Origin: Arachis hypogaea
Lineage: Eukaryota; Streptophyta; Magnoliopsida; Fabales; Fabaceae
Length of the DNA stretch: 64,000 bases
Assembly: GCF_003086295.3 (NCBI RefSeq)
Contig: NC_092053.1
Location: 83,699,671 to 83,763,670, forward strand
Direction: 5' to 3'
Shown: positions 22,145-33,803 of the stretch, one piece after another
Layout of the letters: each line of letters starts with the position of its first letter
Position numbering within the stretch: the first letter of the stretch is position 1
Translations under genes and position numbers: made by a program
Notes under the pieces: model-generated
Told to the model about the DNA's origin: nothing
Database searches by the model: none
Seen by the model: the letters and a program-made list of their open reading frames with translations, nothing else

Positions 22145-24593
22145 TAATCTAGCTTCAGCCTTGAGCACTCTTGCTCAATGTTGCCCTCAAGATAGTGCTT
22201 GATTCTCTGTCCATTGACAATGAACTTCTTATCAGAATCAATATCTTGAAGCTCCACATAACCATATGGTGATACACTTGTAATCACGTATGGAGTCTAG
22301 AGTTAAACAACAGAACCTTCTGTCCTGGTTCAAAGATTCTAGATGACAGCTTTCTGTCATGCCACTTTTTTTATTTCTCTTTATAAAGCTTGGCATTTTC
22401 GAAAGCTGTGAATCTGAATTCCTCTAGCCCATTTAGCTGGAGCAATAATTTTTCTCCTGCTAATTTGGCATCAAAGTTTAGGAATCTGGTTGCCCAGTAG
22501 GCCTTATGTTCCAATTCCACGGGCAGGTGACATGCCTTACCATACACGAGTTGGTATGGAGAGGTCCCTATAGGGGTCTTGAATGCTGTTCTATAAGCCC
22601 ACAGAGCATCATCCAAGCTCCGTGCCCAATCCTTTCTACGGGTATTTACTGTCCCTTCCAGGATTCTCTTTAATTCTCTGTTAGAGACTTCAGCTTGCCC
22701 ATTAGTTTGTGGATGATATGGAGTAGCCACCTTGTGGCGAATCCCATACCGAACCATGGCAGAGTAAAGCTGTTTATTGCAGAAGTGGGTGCCCCCATCA
22801 CTGATTAGTACACTAGAGACACCGAACCTGCTAAAGATATGTTTCTGGAGGAACTTCAGCACCGTTTTAATATCATTGGTGGGTGTGGCAATGGCCTCAA
22901 CCCATTTTGATACATAATCAACTGCCACCAGAATATAAGTGTTTGAGTATGATGGTGGGAAAGGTCCCATGAAGTCAATTCCCCATACGTCAAACAACTC
23001 AATCTCCAAGATTCCTTGTTGAGGCATGGCATAACCATGAGGCAGATTACCAGCTCTTTGGCAACTGTCACAGTTACGTACAAGCTCTCGGGAATCTTTA
23101 TAGAGTGTGGGCCAATAGAAGCCACATTGGAGGACCTTGGTGGCTGTTCGCTCACCTCCGAAATGGCCTCCATATTGTGATCCATGGCAGTGCCATAGGA
23201 TCCTCTGTGCTTCTTCTCTAGGCACACACCTACGGAATATTCTGTCTGCACATCTCTTAAAGAGATAGGGTTCATCCCACAAGTAGTACTTTGCATTAGT
23301 AATTAATTTCTTCTTTTGTATCCTGTTGTACTCCTTGGGTATGAACCTTGCAGCTTTATAGTTTGCAATATCGGCAAACCATGGTGTTTCCTGAATGGCA
23401 AATAAATGCTCATCCGGAAAAGTCTCAGAGATCTCAAGAGAGGGGAGGGGCGTCCCTTCTGCTGGCTCTATCCGGGACAGATGATCAGCTACTTGGTTCT
23501 CTGTCCCTTTTCTGTCTCTTATTTCTATATCAAAATCTTGCAGAAGCAACACCCATCTAATGAGCCTGGGTTTTGAATCCTGCTTTGTAAGTATATATTT
23601 AAGAGCAGCATGATCAGTATACACAATCACTTTTGATCCTACTAAGTATGATCTGAACTTGTCAATGGCGTAAACCACTGCAAGTAATTCTTTTTCTATG
23701 GTTGTGTAATTTTTTTGGGCATCATTTAAAACGCGACTAGCATAATAAATGACATGCAGAAGCTTGTCATGCCTCTGTCCCAATACTGCACCAATGGCGT
23801 GATCACTGGCATCACACATTAGCTCAAATGGTAACGTCCAGTCTGGTGCAGAGATGACTGGTGCTGTGACCAGCTTAGCTTTCAGCATTTCGAACGCCTG
23901 CAGGCACTCTATGTCAAACACAAATGGCGTGTCGGCAGCTAGCAGATTGCTTAGAGGTTTTGCGATATTTGAAAAATCCTTTATAAACCTCCTATAGAAT
24001 CCTGCGTGCCCTAGAAAGCTTCTGATTGCCTTAACATTGGCAGGTGGTGGTAATTTTTCAATTACCTCTATTTTTGCTTGATCCACCTCTATTCCCTTGT
24101 TTGAAATTTTATGCCCAAGAACAATCCCTTCAGTCACCATGAAGTGACATTTTTCCCAGTTTAAAACTAGGTTGGTTTCTTGGCATCTTTTCAGAACAAG
24201 TTTCAGGTGATCAAGACAGGAGCTGAATGAGTCTCCATATACTGAGAAGTCATCCATGAAGACTTCCAAAATTTTTTCCACCATATCAGAGAAAATAGAG
24301 AGCATGCATCTCTGGAAGGTTGCAGGCGCATTACACAGCCCAAATGGCATCCTTCTATAAGCAAACACTCCAGATGGACATGTGAATGTTGTTTTCTCTT
24401 GATCCTGAGGATCTACTGCAATCTGATTATAGCCTGAGTAGCCGTCCAAAAAGCAGTAATAATCATGACCTGCTAGTCTTTCTAGCATCTGGTCTATGAA
24501 TGGTAAAGGAAAATGATCCTTTCTAGTGGCTGTATTGAGCCTTCTATAGTCAATACACATGCGCCACCCTGTAACTCTTCTTGTAGGAACCAA
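22145..24593 (-). pseudogene. TE4 pol: RT, RNase H, integrase
   Basis: RT begins in this frame at [20 protein letters not shown] and contains the catalytic [10 protein letters not shown] (xMDD form of YxDD). RNase H has [29 protein letters not shown] and [10 protein letters not shown]. Integrase has an HHCC-type zinc finger ([12 protein letters not shown] ... CDSCQR) and a DDE core: D in [12 protein letters not shown] in [10 protein letters not shown] and E in [12 protein letters not shown]. This order (RT-RH-IN) is that of Ty3/gypsy. The frame stops at 22371 inside the integrase tail (LYKEK then stop, where TE3 reads on). A further deletion of about 41 bp relative to TE3 at about 22294 shifts the tail frame before the natural stop at 22145. 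The 5' boundary is a frameshift in RT. Confidence 0.9.
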
Positions 24594-24612
24594 TTCATTT
24601 TTTCATTATGAA

Positions 24613-26017
24613 TCACTGTCTTGGGACGACTTGGACAGGGCTCACCCAGGGGCTATCAGAAATAGGATAAATAATTCCAGCCTCTAGTAATTTGGTGACC
24701 TCTTTCTGCACCACTTCGTTCATGGCTGGATTTAGCCGCCTCTGTGGTTGAACCACTGGTTTGGCATTATCCTCTAATAAGATTTTGTGCATGCATCTAG
24801 CTGGGCTTATGCCCTTAAGGTCACCTATGGACCACCCAAGAGCTGTCTTGTGTGTCCTTAGCACTTGAATAAGTGCCTCCTCTTCCTGTGAATTTAAAGC
24901 AGAGCTTATGATCACTGGAAGAGTGTCACCTTCTCCCAGAAATGCATATTTCAAGGATGGTGGTAATGGCTTGAGCTCGGGTTTAGGAGGTTTTTCCTCT
25001 TCCAAAAGAAATTTCAGAGGCTCTTTCATGTCCTCTGAATCCTCTAAATCAGGCTGAACATCTTTAAGGATGTTTTTCAACTCTGATTCAAGACTCTCAG
25101 CCATGTTGATCTCTTCTACCAAAGAGTCAATAAGATCAACTTTCATGCAGTCTTTTGATGTGTCTGGATGCTGCATGGCTTTGACAGCGTTCAACTTAAA
25201 CTCATCATCATTGACTCTCAGGGTTATTTCCCCCTGTTGGACGTCAATGAGGGATCGTCTAGTTTCTAGGAAGGGTCTTCCTAGAATGAGAGTAGCACTC
25301 TTGTGCTCCTCCATTTCCAACACAACAAAGTCAGTGGGAAAGGCGAATGGCCCAACGCTGACAATCATGTCTTCAATCACGCCTGATGGGTATTTAGTGG
25401 AGCCATCAGCAAGTTGGAGACATATCCTGGTTGGTTTAACTTCTTCAGTTAAGCCAAGCTTTCTGATAGTGGATGCAGGTATTAGGTTGATGCTTGCCCC
25501 AAGATCGCATAAAGCTGTCTTGGTGCATTGACCTTCTAATATGCATGGTATCAGAAAACTCCCAGGATCTTTGAGCTTCTCAGGAAAGCTTTTCAGAATG
25601 ACTGCACTACATTCTTCAGTGAGGAGAACTCTTTCTGTTTCTCTCCAATCCTTTTTATGACTCAAGATCTCTTTCATGAACTTGGCATAAGAAGGTATTT
25701 GCTCAAGTGCTTCTGCAAATGGAATCTTTATTTCAAGAGTCCTGAGGTAATCTGCAAAGCGAGCAAATCGCTTATCCTGCTCCTCTTTTCGGAGTTTTTG
25801 AGGATAAGGTATCTTGGCTTTATATTCTTCAACCTTAGTTGCTGTAGGTTTATTGCCTACAGAAGTGGTTGAAGAAGCCTTTTTAGAGGGGTTGTCATCA
25901 GCATGTGTGTGTGTCTGATCCCTCACTGGCAATTGAGTGCCAGAGTTAGAGACTGGAGTGACGTTAGATGCCAACTCCTTGTCTGTTCCTAGCGTCTGAA
26001 CGCCAGAACTGTGCCCA
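24613..26017 (-). pseudogene. TE4 protease and RT N-terminus
   Basis: Continues the gag frame after an in-frame TAA at about 26018. It begins in the gag/protease linker and has a conserved segment with KIPYPQKLRKEEQDKRFARF and FMKEILSHKKDW. The aspartic protease has ALCDLGASINLIP as active-site loop and ILGRPFL downstream. It ends with the RT entry GIIYPISDSPWVSPVQVV. At 24595-24615 the frame is lost: the expected sequence around VHNEKNELVP is disrupted by a one-base loss in an A run plus nearby changes. In an intact relative gag, protease and pol would be one long reading frame, which is common in Athila-like elements. Confidence 0.88.
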
Positions 26018-26175
26018 TTTTAGGCGTTCAGCGCCAGATCTTGCCCATTTTGGGAATTCAATGCCAGATCCTTGCCTATTTCTGGCGTTGAACGCCAGTC
26101 CTGCCTTGTTTCTGGCGTTGAACGCCAGTCCTGAGCATGGTCTGGGCGTTCAGTGCCAGCCTTCCACCAAATTTC
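25988..26175 (-). repeat. palindromic words inside the gag/protease reading frame
   Basis: Five or six copies of TGGCGTTNAACGCCA-like words, also present in the LTR and the pol/post-pol spacer, are translated here into repeats such as DWRSTPE and DLALN. TE7 has the same at 53586-53730. Confidence 0.8.
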
Positions 26176-27198
26176 TGGCGTTTTGGTTCCAGAATTACTT
26201 TTCCCTGGGCTCTTACTGTCCTCAGGTGAATTTTGGGTGGTTTGCTCATTTCTTAGCTTTTTGCTGCCTTGAGGTGGGGTATTTAATGTTTTCCCACTTC
26301 TTAGTTGAACTGCTTGGCATTCTTCTGTTATTTGCCTTGACAGCTGCTGCTTTGTTTGCTTAAACTGTTCGTCCATGTGTATATTAGCCATCCTTGTCTC
26401 CTGTAGTCTATCTTTGTATTCGGCTAACTGCTTTGTTAGAAAGTCCAATTGCTGATTGAATTCAGCAGCTTGTTTTACAGGACTGAGTTCAGCAGTTGCT
26501 GTTTTAACCTCTTCTTTCATGGAAGGGTCACTGCTTAGGTACAGATGCTGATTCCTGGCAACTGTATCAATGAGCTCTTGAGCTTCTTCAATTGTCTTTC
26601 TCATGTGGATAGATCCACCAGCTGAGTAGTCCAAAGACATCTGAGCTCCTTCTGCAAGCCCATAATAGAAGATGCCTAACTGAACCCACCCTGAAAACAT
26701 TTTAGAGGGGCATTTTCGTAGCATCTCTCTGTATCTCTCCCAGGCATCATAAAGAGATTCATTATCTCCTTGTTTGAAGCCTTGGATGTCCAGCCTTAGC
26801 TGTGTCATCCGTTTTGGGGGAAAGTATTGATTCAGGAATTTTTCTGTTAGCTGTTTCCATGTCCTTATGCTGGCCTTAGGTTGGTTATTCAACCACCTCT
26901 TAGCTTGATCTTTTACAGCAAATGGAAACAGTAATAGTGTGTAGACATCCTGATCTATTTCTTTATCATGTACTGTGTCAGCAATCTATAGAAACTGTGC
27001 CAGAAACTCTGTAGGTTCTTCCTGTGGAAGACCGAAATACTGGCAACTTTGCTGCACTATGATAATGAGCTGAGGATTCAACTCAAAGCTACTGACTCCA
27101 ATGGAAGGTATGCAGATACTACTCCCATATGAAGCAGTAGAGGGGTTAGAATATGACCCCAAAGACCTCCTGGACTGTTCATTTCCGTTTAGGTCCAT
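26018..27198 (-). pseudogene. TE4 gag
   Basis: Start ATG at 27198 (MDLNGNEQSRRSLGSY). In-frame TAG near 26985 (QFL then stop, then IADTVHD) and TAA at about 26018. It carries the retrotransposon gag core: LLLFPFAVKDQAKRWLNNQ, TWKQLTEKFLNQYFPP, DNESLYDAWERYREMLRKCP, FYYGL and AGGSIHMRKTIEEAQELID. A predicted coiled coil follows (FNQQLDFLTKQLAEYKDRLQ). There is no CCHC zinc knuckle, typical of this lineage. The C-terminus contains the translated palindromic words. The same gag in TE7 shows that the intervening codons are ordinary amino acids. Confidence 0.9.
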
Positions 27199-27914
27199 GA
27201 TGGAGAAGGGGAGATGATATAAAATAGAGAAAATATTTTTATTTATTTATTTATTTATTTATTTCGAAAATGAAATAAATTAAAATAAAATAAATAGAAA
27301 ATGAGTGAAGAATTTCGAAAAACTGAGGAGAGAGAAAGTGGTTAGGAAATTTTGACAAGGATATGATGATTTTTTTTTTTGAAAAAGGTTTTAAATTTTG
27401 AAATAAAAATCTGAATTTTAGAAATAGATTTCGAAAATTTGCTTTTAAAATAGAGAGAAAAGATATTTTTGAATTTAAAGAGGAGAGAGAAAAACAATAA
27501 GATAGCACAAGATTTAAAATTTTTAGATCTGATACCCCTTGTTTTCGAAAATTTTTAAGGGAAAAACACAAAGGAACACCAAACTTAAAAATTTTAAGAT
27601 CAAGACACAAGGAAAACTCAAGAACACTTTGAAGATTCACAAGAACACAAGAACACGAAGGAAGAACACCAAACTTAAAATTTTTAGAAAACCAAACTAA
27701 AATTTTTGAAAAACACAGAGAAATCAATAAAAAAACACCAAACTTAAAGTTTGGCACATGATTTAATAGAAAAATTATTTTTGAAAAAGATTTTAATAAG
27801 AAAATAAGGATTCTAAAGTTTTAACACGACAATAATACGAGACTCTAAACAAAAAGATAAATTTTTTCCTAATCTAAGCAACAAAATAAACTGTTAGTTG
27901 TCCAAACACGAACA
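27199..27914 (-). other. TE4 5' leader
   Basis: AT-rich untranslated leader between PBS and gag. On the element strand TTTAAGTTTGGTGTT occurs three times (near 27578, 27668 and 27735). A TTTA repeat lies at 27238-27263. No coding region seen. Confidence 0.7.
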
Positions 27915-27933
27915 ATCCCCGGCAACGGCGCCA
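27915..27933 (-). promoter_or_regulatory. TE4 primer-binding site, tRNA-Asp
   Basis: Plus strand ATCCCCGGCAACGGCGCCA, an exact match, with a 6-nt spacer to the LTR. Confidence 0.93.
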
Positions 27934-27939
27934 AAAACT

Positions 27940-29475
27940 TGGTGCACGAATTGTGAATCACACTTTTCACAACTCGTACCACTAACCAGCAAGTGCACTG
28001 GGTTGTCCAAGTAATACCTTACGTGAGTAAGGGTCGAATCCCACGGAGATTGTTGGTTTGAAGCAATCTATGGTTATCTTGCAATTCTTAGTCAGGAAGT
28101 CAATTATATTTATCAGTTGAATTGCGAATGAACAAGAGAGCATGGGTTAAAAGTTACTTGTTATGCAGTAATGGAGAATATGTTGGAGTTTTGGAGATGC
28201 TTTGTCTTCTGAATCTCTGCTTTCCTCTGTTTTCTAATTCACGCACGCACGTCCTTCTATGGCAAGCTGTGTGTTGGGGCATCACCGTTGTCAATGGTTA
28301 CATCCCCTCCTCTAGTGAAAATGGTCCAAATGCTCTGTCACAGCACGGCTAATCATCTGAGGTTCCCGATCATGCTGGAATAGGATTCACCCTCCTTTTG
28401 CGTCTGTCACTACGCCCAGCACTCGCGAGTTTGAAGCTCGTCACAGTCATTCAATCCCTGAATCCTACTCGGAATACCACAGACAAGGTTTAGACTTTCC
28501 GGATTCTCATGAATGCCGCCATCAATCTAGCTTATACCACGGAGATCCTGATTAAGGAATCTAAGAGATATTCATTCAATCTGATGTAGAACGGAGGTGG
28601 TTGTTAGACACACGTTCATGGATTGAGGAAGGTGATGAGTGTCACTGATCATCACCTTCTCCATAGTTAAGCGCGAATGGATATCTTAGATAGGAACACA
28701 CATGTTTGAATAGAAAACATAAATACTTGCATTAATTCATCGAGACACAGCAGAGCTCCTCACCCCCAACAATGGAGTTTAGAGACTCATGCCGTCAAAG
28801 AGTACAAAGTTTAGATCTAAAATGTCATCAGATACAAAATAAGTCTCTAAAAGTTGTTTAAATACTAAACTAGTAGCCTAGGTTTACAAAAAGTGAGTAA
28901 ACTATGACAGATGGTGCAGAGATCCACTTCTGGAGCCCACTTGGTGTGTGCTGGGGCTGAGACTTAAGCAATTCACGTGCATAAGGCCATTTTGGGCGTT
29001 CAACGCCAGGTTTGGATCCATTTCTGGCGTTGAACTCCAACTTTTAATCCTTTTCTGGTGCTGGACGCCAGAATTGGGCAGAGAACTGGCGTTGAACGCC
29101 AGTTTACGTCCTCTATCCTTGAGCAAAGTATGGACTATTATATATATCTGGAAAGCCCTGGATGTCTACTTTCCAACGCAATTGGCAGCACGCCATTTAG
29201 AGTTCTGTAGCTCCAGAAAATCCACTTTGAGTGCAGGGAGGTCAGAATCCAACAGCATCAGCTGTCCTTTTTCAGCCTGAATCAGATTTTTGCTCAGCTC
29301 CCTCAATTTCAGCCAGAAAAATACCTGAAATTTCAGAAAAACACACAACTCATAGTAAATTCCATAAATATGAATTTTTCCTAAAAACTAAGGAAAATAA
29401 ACTAAAAACTAACTAAAACATACTAAAAACTATATGAAATTAACCCCAAAAAGCGTATAAAATATTCGCTCATCA
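27940..29475 (-). repeat. TE4 5' LTR
   Basis: 1,536 bp. GGCGTT(C/G)AACGCC words at 28995-29105. The intact U5 hairpins (CCTTAC-TCAC-GTAAGG on the element strand) are at about 27984-28051. Confidence 0.93.
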
Positions 29476-30447
29476 GAGGGATATGAGGAGAGCCAAGTCC
29501 AGATTGTGGAGGTGGGGAGGAGGCCAAACCAACATTTAAAGGGAAGGGGGGTGGGTTTCAAAAATCGTTTGAAAAGATATGATGGATAAAGTGATTTGGA
29601 AAAGATAAGTATGATAGGAAAAGATGTAATTTAAAATTGAAAAGATATGAAAGATATTTGAAAAAGATAAATCTGAATTTTGAAAAAGATATTGATGAGT
29701 TGAAAAGATTTTAGAAGGAAAAGAGATAGAATTGTTTTGAAAAGGAATTGAAAATAATTTGAAGAGGATAAAAAAAAAGGTTTATGAATTAAGATACATT
29801 TGATATCTTTTGAAAAAGGATTTGAAAAATTAGGATTTGTAACATGTTTGTGCAAAAAATCATGAATTGAAACATAAAAAATGGAAAAAATTTGAATTGA
29901 AAACGAAATTGCCTACTCCGCTACAATCCTGGCGTTAAACGCCCAACTGCTGCATGTTTTGGGTGTTTAACGCCCACTTGGTGCTTGGTTTGGGCGTTTA
30001 ACGCCCAGCTGTTGCTTCTAGCTAGCGTTAAACGCCAGAAACTCCTTTGTCACTGGGCGTTTTTTTGAACGCCCAGGATGCTGTAAATCTGGCGTTAAAC
30101 GCCCATAAGTTGCTTCTTTCTGGCGTTTAACGCCCATATGGCTATCTCTACTGGCGTTAAACGCCCAATAGATGCTCCTTTTGGGCGTTTAACGCCCAAT
30201 TGTGCCTCTTACTGGCGTTTTCTTGCCAGTGAGCTCCTTTTTCCTGTTTTATGCTCTGAATCCTTCTGTAGCCCGGTGAACTTATGCAATTGATTCTTTA
30301 CCTTGTTAATATTGACCTTATATGCTTTAAAAATAAATAAAATGAAGAATAGAATATAATAAAATAACAAAAAGAGTTTTGCTAATGACTGGGTTGCCTC
30401 CCAGCAAGCGCTTCTTTATTGTCTTTAGCTGGACCTTACTGAGCTTT
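29476..30447 (-). repeat. TE3 spacer between pol and post-pol ORF, with palindromic words
   Basis: It begins with the GAGGG duplication and continues the TE3 sequence left at 17474. 29930-30220 has about ten GGCGTTTAACGCC / GGCGTTAAACGCC words; the central base pair is mainly T or A, where TE4 has C or G. The post-stop hairpin is at 30388-30105 equivalents: stem CTGGG at 30389-30393 and CCCAG at 30100-30104 offset, that is 30389-30404, loop AGGCAA on the element strand. No coding region. Confidence 0.7.
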
Positions 30448-32610
30448 TTAATCTAGCCTCAGCTTTGAGCATTCTTGCTCAACATTGCCTTCAAGATAAT
30501 GTTTGATTCTCTGTCCATTAACAATGAACTTCTTATTAGAATCAGTGTCTTGAAGCTCCACATAGCCATATGGTGACACACTTGTAATCACATATGGTCC
30601 CCTCCACCGGGATTTCAGTTTCCCAGGGAATAGCCTAAGCCTAGAGTTAAACAGCAGAACCTTCTGTCCTGGTTCAAAGACTCTAGATGACAGCTTTCTG
30701 TCATGCCATCTTTTTGCTTTCTTTTTGTAAAGCTTGGCATTTTCGAAGACAGTGAGTTTGAATTCCTCTAGCTCATTCAGCTGGAGCAATCTTTTTTCTC
30801 CAGCTAATTTGGCATCAAAGTTTAGGAATTTGGTTGCCCAGTAGGCTTTGTATTCCAGTTCCACGGGCAGATGACAGGCCTTACCATACACAAGCTGGTA
30901 TGGAGAGGTCCCTATAGGAGTCTTGAATGCTGTTCTGTAAGCCCACAGAGCATCATCCAAGCTTCTTGCCCAATCCTTTCTACGGGTACTTACAGTCCAT
31001 TCTAGGATTCTTTTTAGTTCTCTGTTAGAGACTTCAGCTTGCCCATTCATCTGTGGATGATATGGAGTTGCCACTTTGTGGCTGATTCCATACCTGACCA
31101 TGGCGGAGTAAAGCTGTTTGTTGCAGAAGTGGGTGCCCCCATTACTGATTAGCACTCTAGGGACATCAAATCTGCTGAAGATATATTTCTGGAGGAACTT
31201 CAGCACTGTCTTAGTATCATTAGTGGGTGTGGCAATAGCCTCTACCCATTTGGATACATAGTCAACTGCTACCAGAATATAAGTGTTTGAGTATGATGGT
31301 GGGAAAGGCCCCATGAAGTCAATACCCCATACATCAAACAACTCAATTTCCAAGATCCCTTGTTGAGACATGGCGTAACTATGAGGCAGATTACCAGCTC
31401 TCTGGCAACTGTCACAATAACGTACAAACCCCCGGGAATCTTTATAAAGGGTGGGCCAATAGAAACAACATTGGAGGGCCTTGGTGGCTGTTCGCTCACC
31501 TCCGAAATGACCTCCATATTGTGACCCATGGAAATGCCATAAGATCTTCTGTGCTTCTTCTCTAGGCACACACCTACAAATTATTCTGTCTGCACATCTC
31601 TTAAAGAGATAGGGTTCATCCCACAAGTAGTACTTTGCATCAGTAATTAATTTTTTCTTTTGTTTCCTGCTGTACTCCTTGGGTATGAACCTTGCGGCTT
31701 TATAGTTTGCTATGTCTGCAAACCATGGTGTTTCCTGAATGGCGAAGAAATGCTCATCCGAAAAAGTTTCAGAGATCTCAATAAAGGGGAAGAATGACCC
31801 TTCTACTGGTTCTATTCGGGACAGGTGATCAACCACTTGGTTTTCTGTCCCTTTTCTGTCTCTTATTTCTATATTAAACTCTTGCAGAAGCAACACCCAT
31901 CTTATGAGCCTGGGTTTTGAATCCTGCTTTGTAAGTAGATATTTAAGAGCAGCATGGTCAGTGTACACAATCACTTTTGATCCTACTAAGTATGATCTAA
32001 ACTTGTCAATGGCATAAACCACTTCAAGCAATTCTTTTTCTGTGGTTGTGTAATTTTTCTGGGCGTCATTTAAAACACGACTAGCATAATAAATGACATG
32101 CAGAAGCTTGTCATGCCTCTGCCCCAATACTGCACCAATGACATGATCACTGGCATCACACATCAATTCAAATGGTAGTGTCCAGTCTGGTACAGAAATA
32201 ACTAGTGCTGTGACCAGCTTAGCTTTCAGAGTTTCAAACGCCTGTAGACACTCTGTGTCAAACACAAATGGCGTGTCAGCAGCTAGTAGATTGCTAAGAG
32301 GTTTTGCGATTTTTGAAAAATCCTTTATAAACCTCCTATAGAATCATGCATGCCCCAGAAAGCTTCTAATTTCCTTAATATTGGCAGGTGGTGGTAATTT
32401 TTCAATTACATCCACTTTAGCTTGATCCACCTCTATCCCTTTGTTTGAAATTTTATGCCCAAGGACAATCCCTTCAGTCACCATAAAGTGACATTTTTCC
32501 TAGTTCAAAACCAGGTTAGTCTCTTGGCATCGTTTCAGGACTAGTGTTAGGTGATCAAGACAGGAGCTGAATGAGTCTCCATATACTGAGAAGTCATCCA
32601 TGAAGACATC
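30448..32610 (-). pseudogene. TE3 pol: end of RT, RNase H, integrase
   Basis: The open part (32265-30448, 605 codons) carries RNase H ([41 protein letters not shown]) and a full integrase: zinc finger [12 protein letters not shown] ... CDSCQR, DDE residues in [21 protein letters not shown] (Asp replaced by Asn) and [12 protein letters not shown], and a C-terminal tail with [14 protein letters not shown] and [10 protein letters not shown]. The change of the second catalytic Asp to Asn would itself inactivate it. Upstream, RT from [10 protein letters not shown] onward is present with two stops (a Trp and a Gly codon changed). RT is cut exactly at the catalytic motif by the TE5 junction at about 32610. 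Confidence 0.88.
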
Positions 32611-33687
32611 CAAATGACGCGACCGCGTCACCCACGCGGACGCGTGACAGGGGCCACGTATCAGAATTTACAGAATGCGCCCATAGCGAATTCTGAAGCC
32701 CTATTTGGCCCAAATCCAAGTACAGACAGCATAGACCAGAGGTTATAAAGTGTGGGAATGCATCCATTCAAGAGGAGCTCGCATAATTTTAGTTTTCAAT
32801 GATTTAGATTTAGTTGAGAGGGAGATCTTCTCCTCTCTCTCTTAGAATTTAGGATTTCTTCTTGTTTTAAGAGTGACTCTCAATCCAGGTTTTATATTTC
32901 TTTGTTTTAAACTTCCCCTTTACTTTATTTATTTATTTCAGTATCTGAGTTGGCTATTTACCTTTATAATTGGATCTATGAATCTCTTCGCTGTTGCAGA
33001 CTGTTATTTGAATTAATGATAATTGAGGTATTTTCAGTTTATGATTGTTCTCTTTGATTTAAGTTACCATTGCTTCCCATCTAAGGATATTTTTATTATT
33101 CTATCAATTTTACATTCTCCCCTTTTGGTTCTGGTTAAGAATTCAGTAACTCAACAGTTATTAATCTAAATATAATTGATAATCGTTATCTTGCTAATTG
33201 AGTTGAACTTAAGTAATCCTAACCTTTTCTTAGGAAATAATTAGGATTCAAAGGTCAATTTAATTAGTCCCTTGACTTTCCTTTACCCTAGTAAAGGTTG
33301 ACCAAGTGGAGTTTAGATTCACCTTTCATTCTAGTAGAGAGAGATAACTACGTTGGACCTCCAACTTCTCTTACCTTGCCAAAAGTCTGCTTTTACAGTA
33401 TTTATTTATTTTAATTTCCATTTGTTTTACTTGTCATTTAAATTACTTGCTTCTCATCTTCTAAACCCCGATTACAACCTTTATAGCCAATAATAAGAAC
33501 ATACTTCCTCGCAGTTCCTTGAGAAGACGACCCGAGGTTTGAATACTCGGTTAACAATTTTTAAAGGGGTTTGTTACTTGTGACACCCAAAACGTTTGTA
33601 CGAAGGGATTTTTGTCGGTTTAGAGACTATATCTACAATGCAACCGTTTCTATGAATCTCTTTACTGGTAAAAAAATCCTGACGTCA
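32611..33687 (+). repeat. TE5 5' LTR, 5'-truncated
   Basis: Overlaps the 3' LTR over 32611-32749 (matching 47331-47459). From both pieces the full LTR would be about 1.5 kb. The join to TE3 has TCCAAA in common. TATA-like TTATAAAG at 32743-32750. It ends GACGTCA before the PBS. CCGAG..CTCGG near 33531-33550 can form a hairpin. Confidence 0.82.
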
Positions 33688-33690
33688 AAA

Positions 33691-33708
33691 TGGCACCGTT
33701 GTCGGGGA
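33691..33708 (+). promoter_or_regulatory. TE5 primer-binding site, variant tRNA-Asp
   Basis: TGGCACCGTTGTCGGGGA matches the tRNA-Asp complement except at two positions. Confidence 0.75.
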
Positions 33709-33803
33709 ACTGCTAACGTGTGCCTTATTATTGGTTATTGTAAATATTTTTCTTTTGTTTGTTTATTAATTTTTGTTTTTCCTTTTTATCTTTATTTGCT
33801 ACT

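Larger units (their letters stand above)
17475..29475 (-). mobile_element. TE4: near-complete Athila-like gag-pol retrotransposon
   Basis: 12,001 bp, inserted in TE3 with target duplication GAGGG (17470-17474 and 29476-29480). Minus-strand order: LTR 29475-27940, PBS, leader, gag, protease, RT, RNase H, integrase, spacer with palindromic words, post-pol ORF, 3' untranslated region, LTR 18999-17475. LTRs differ by about 2-3% by eye. All ORFs carry at least one stop or frameshift, so it is non-functional now. Confidence 0.95.

Noticed and set aside
22145..24593. Ty1/copia assignment
   Set aside because: Integrase follows RNase H; copia elements have integrase before RT.
27915..27933. tRNA-Asp gene
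   Set aside because: Only the 19-nt 3' end is present, next to an LTR: a primer-binding site.
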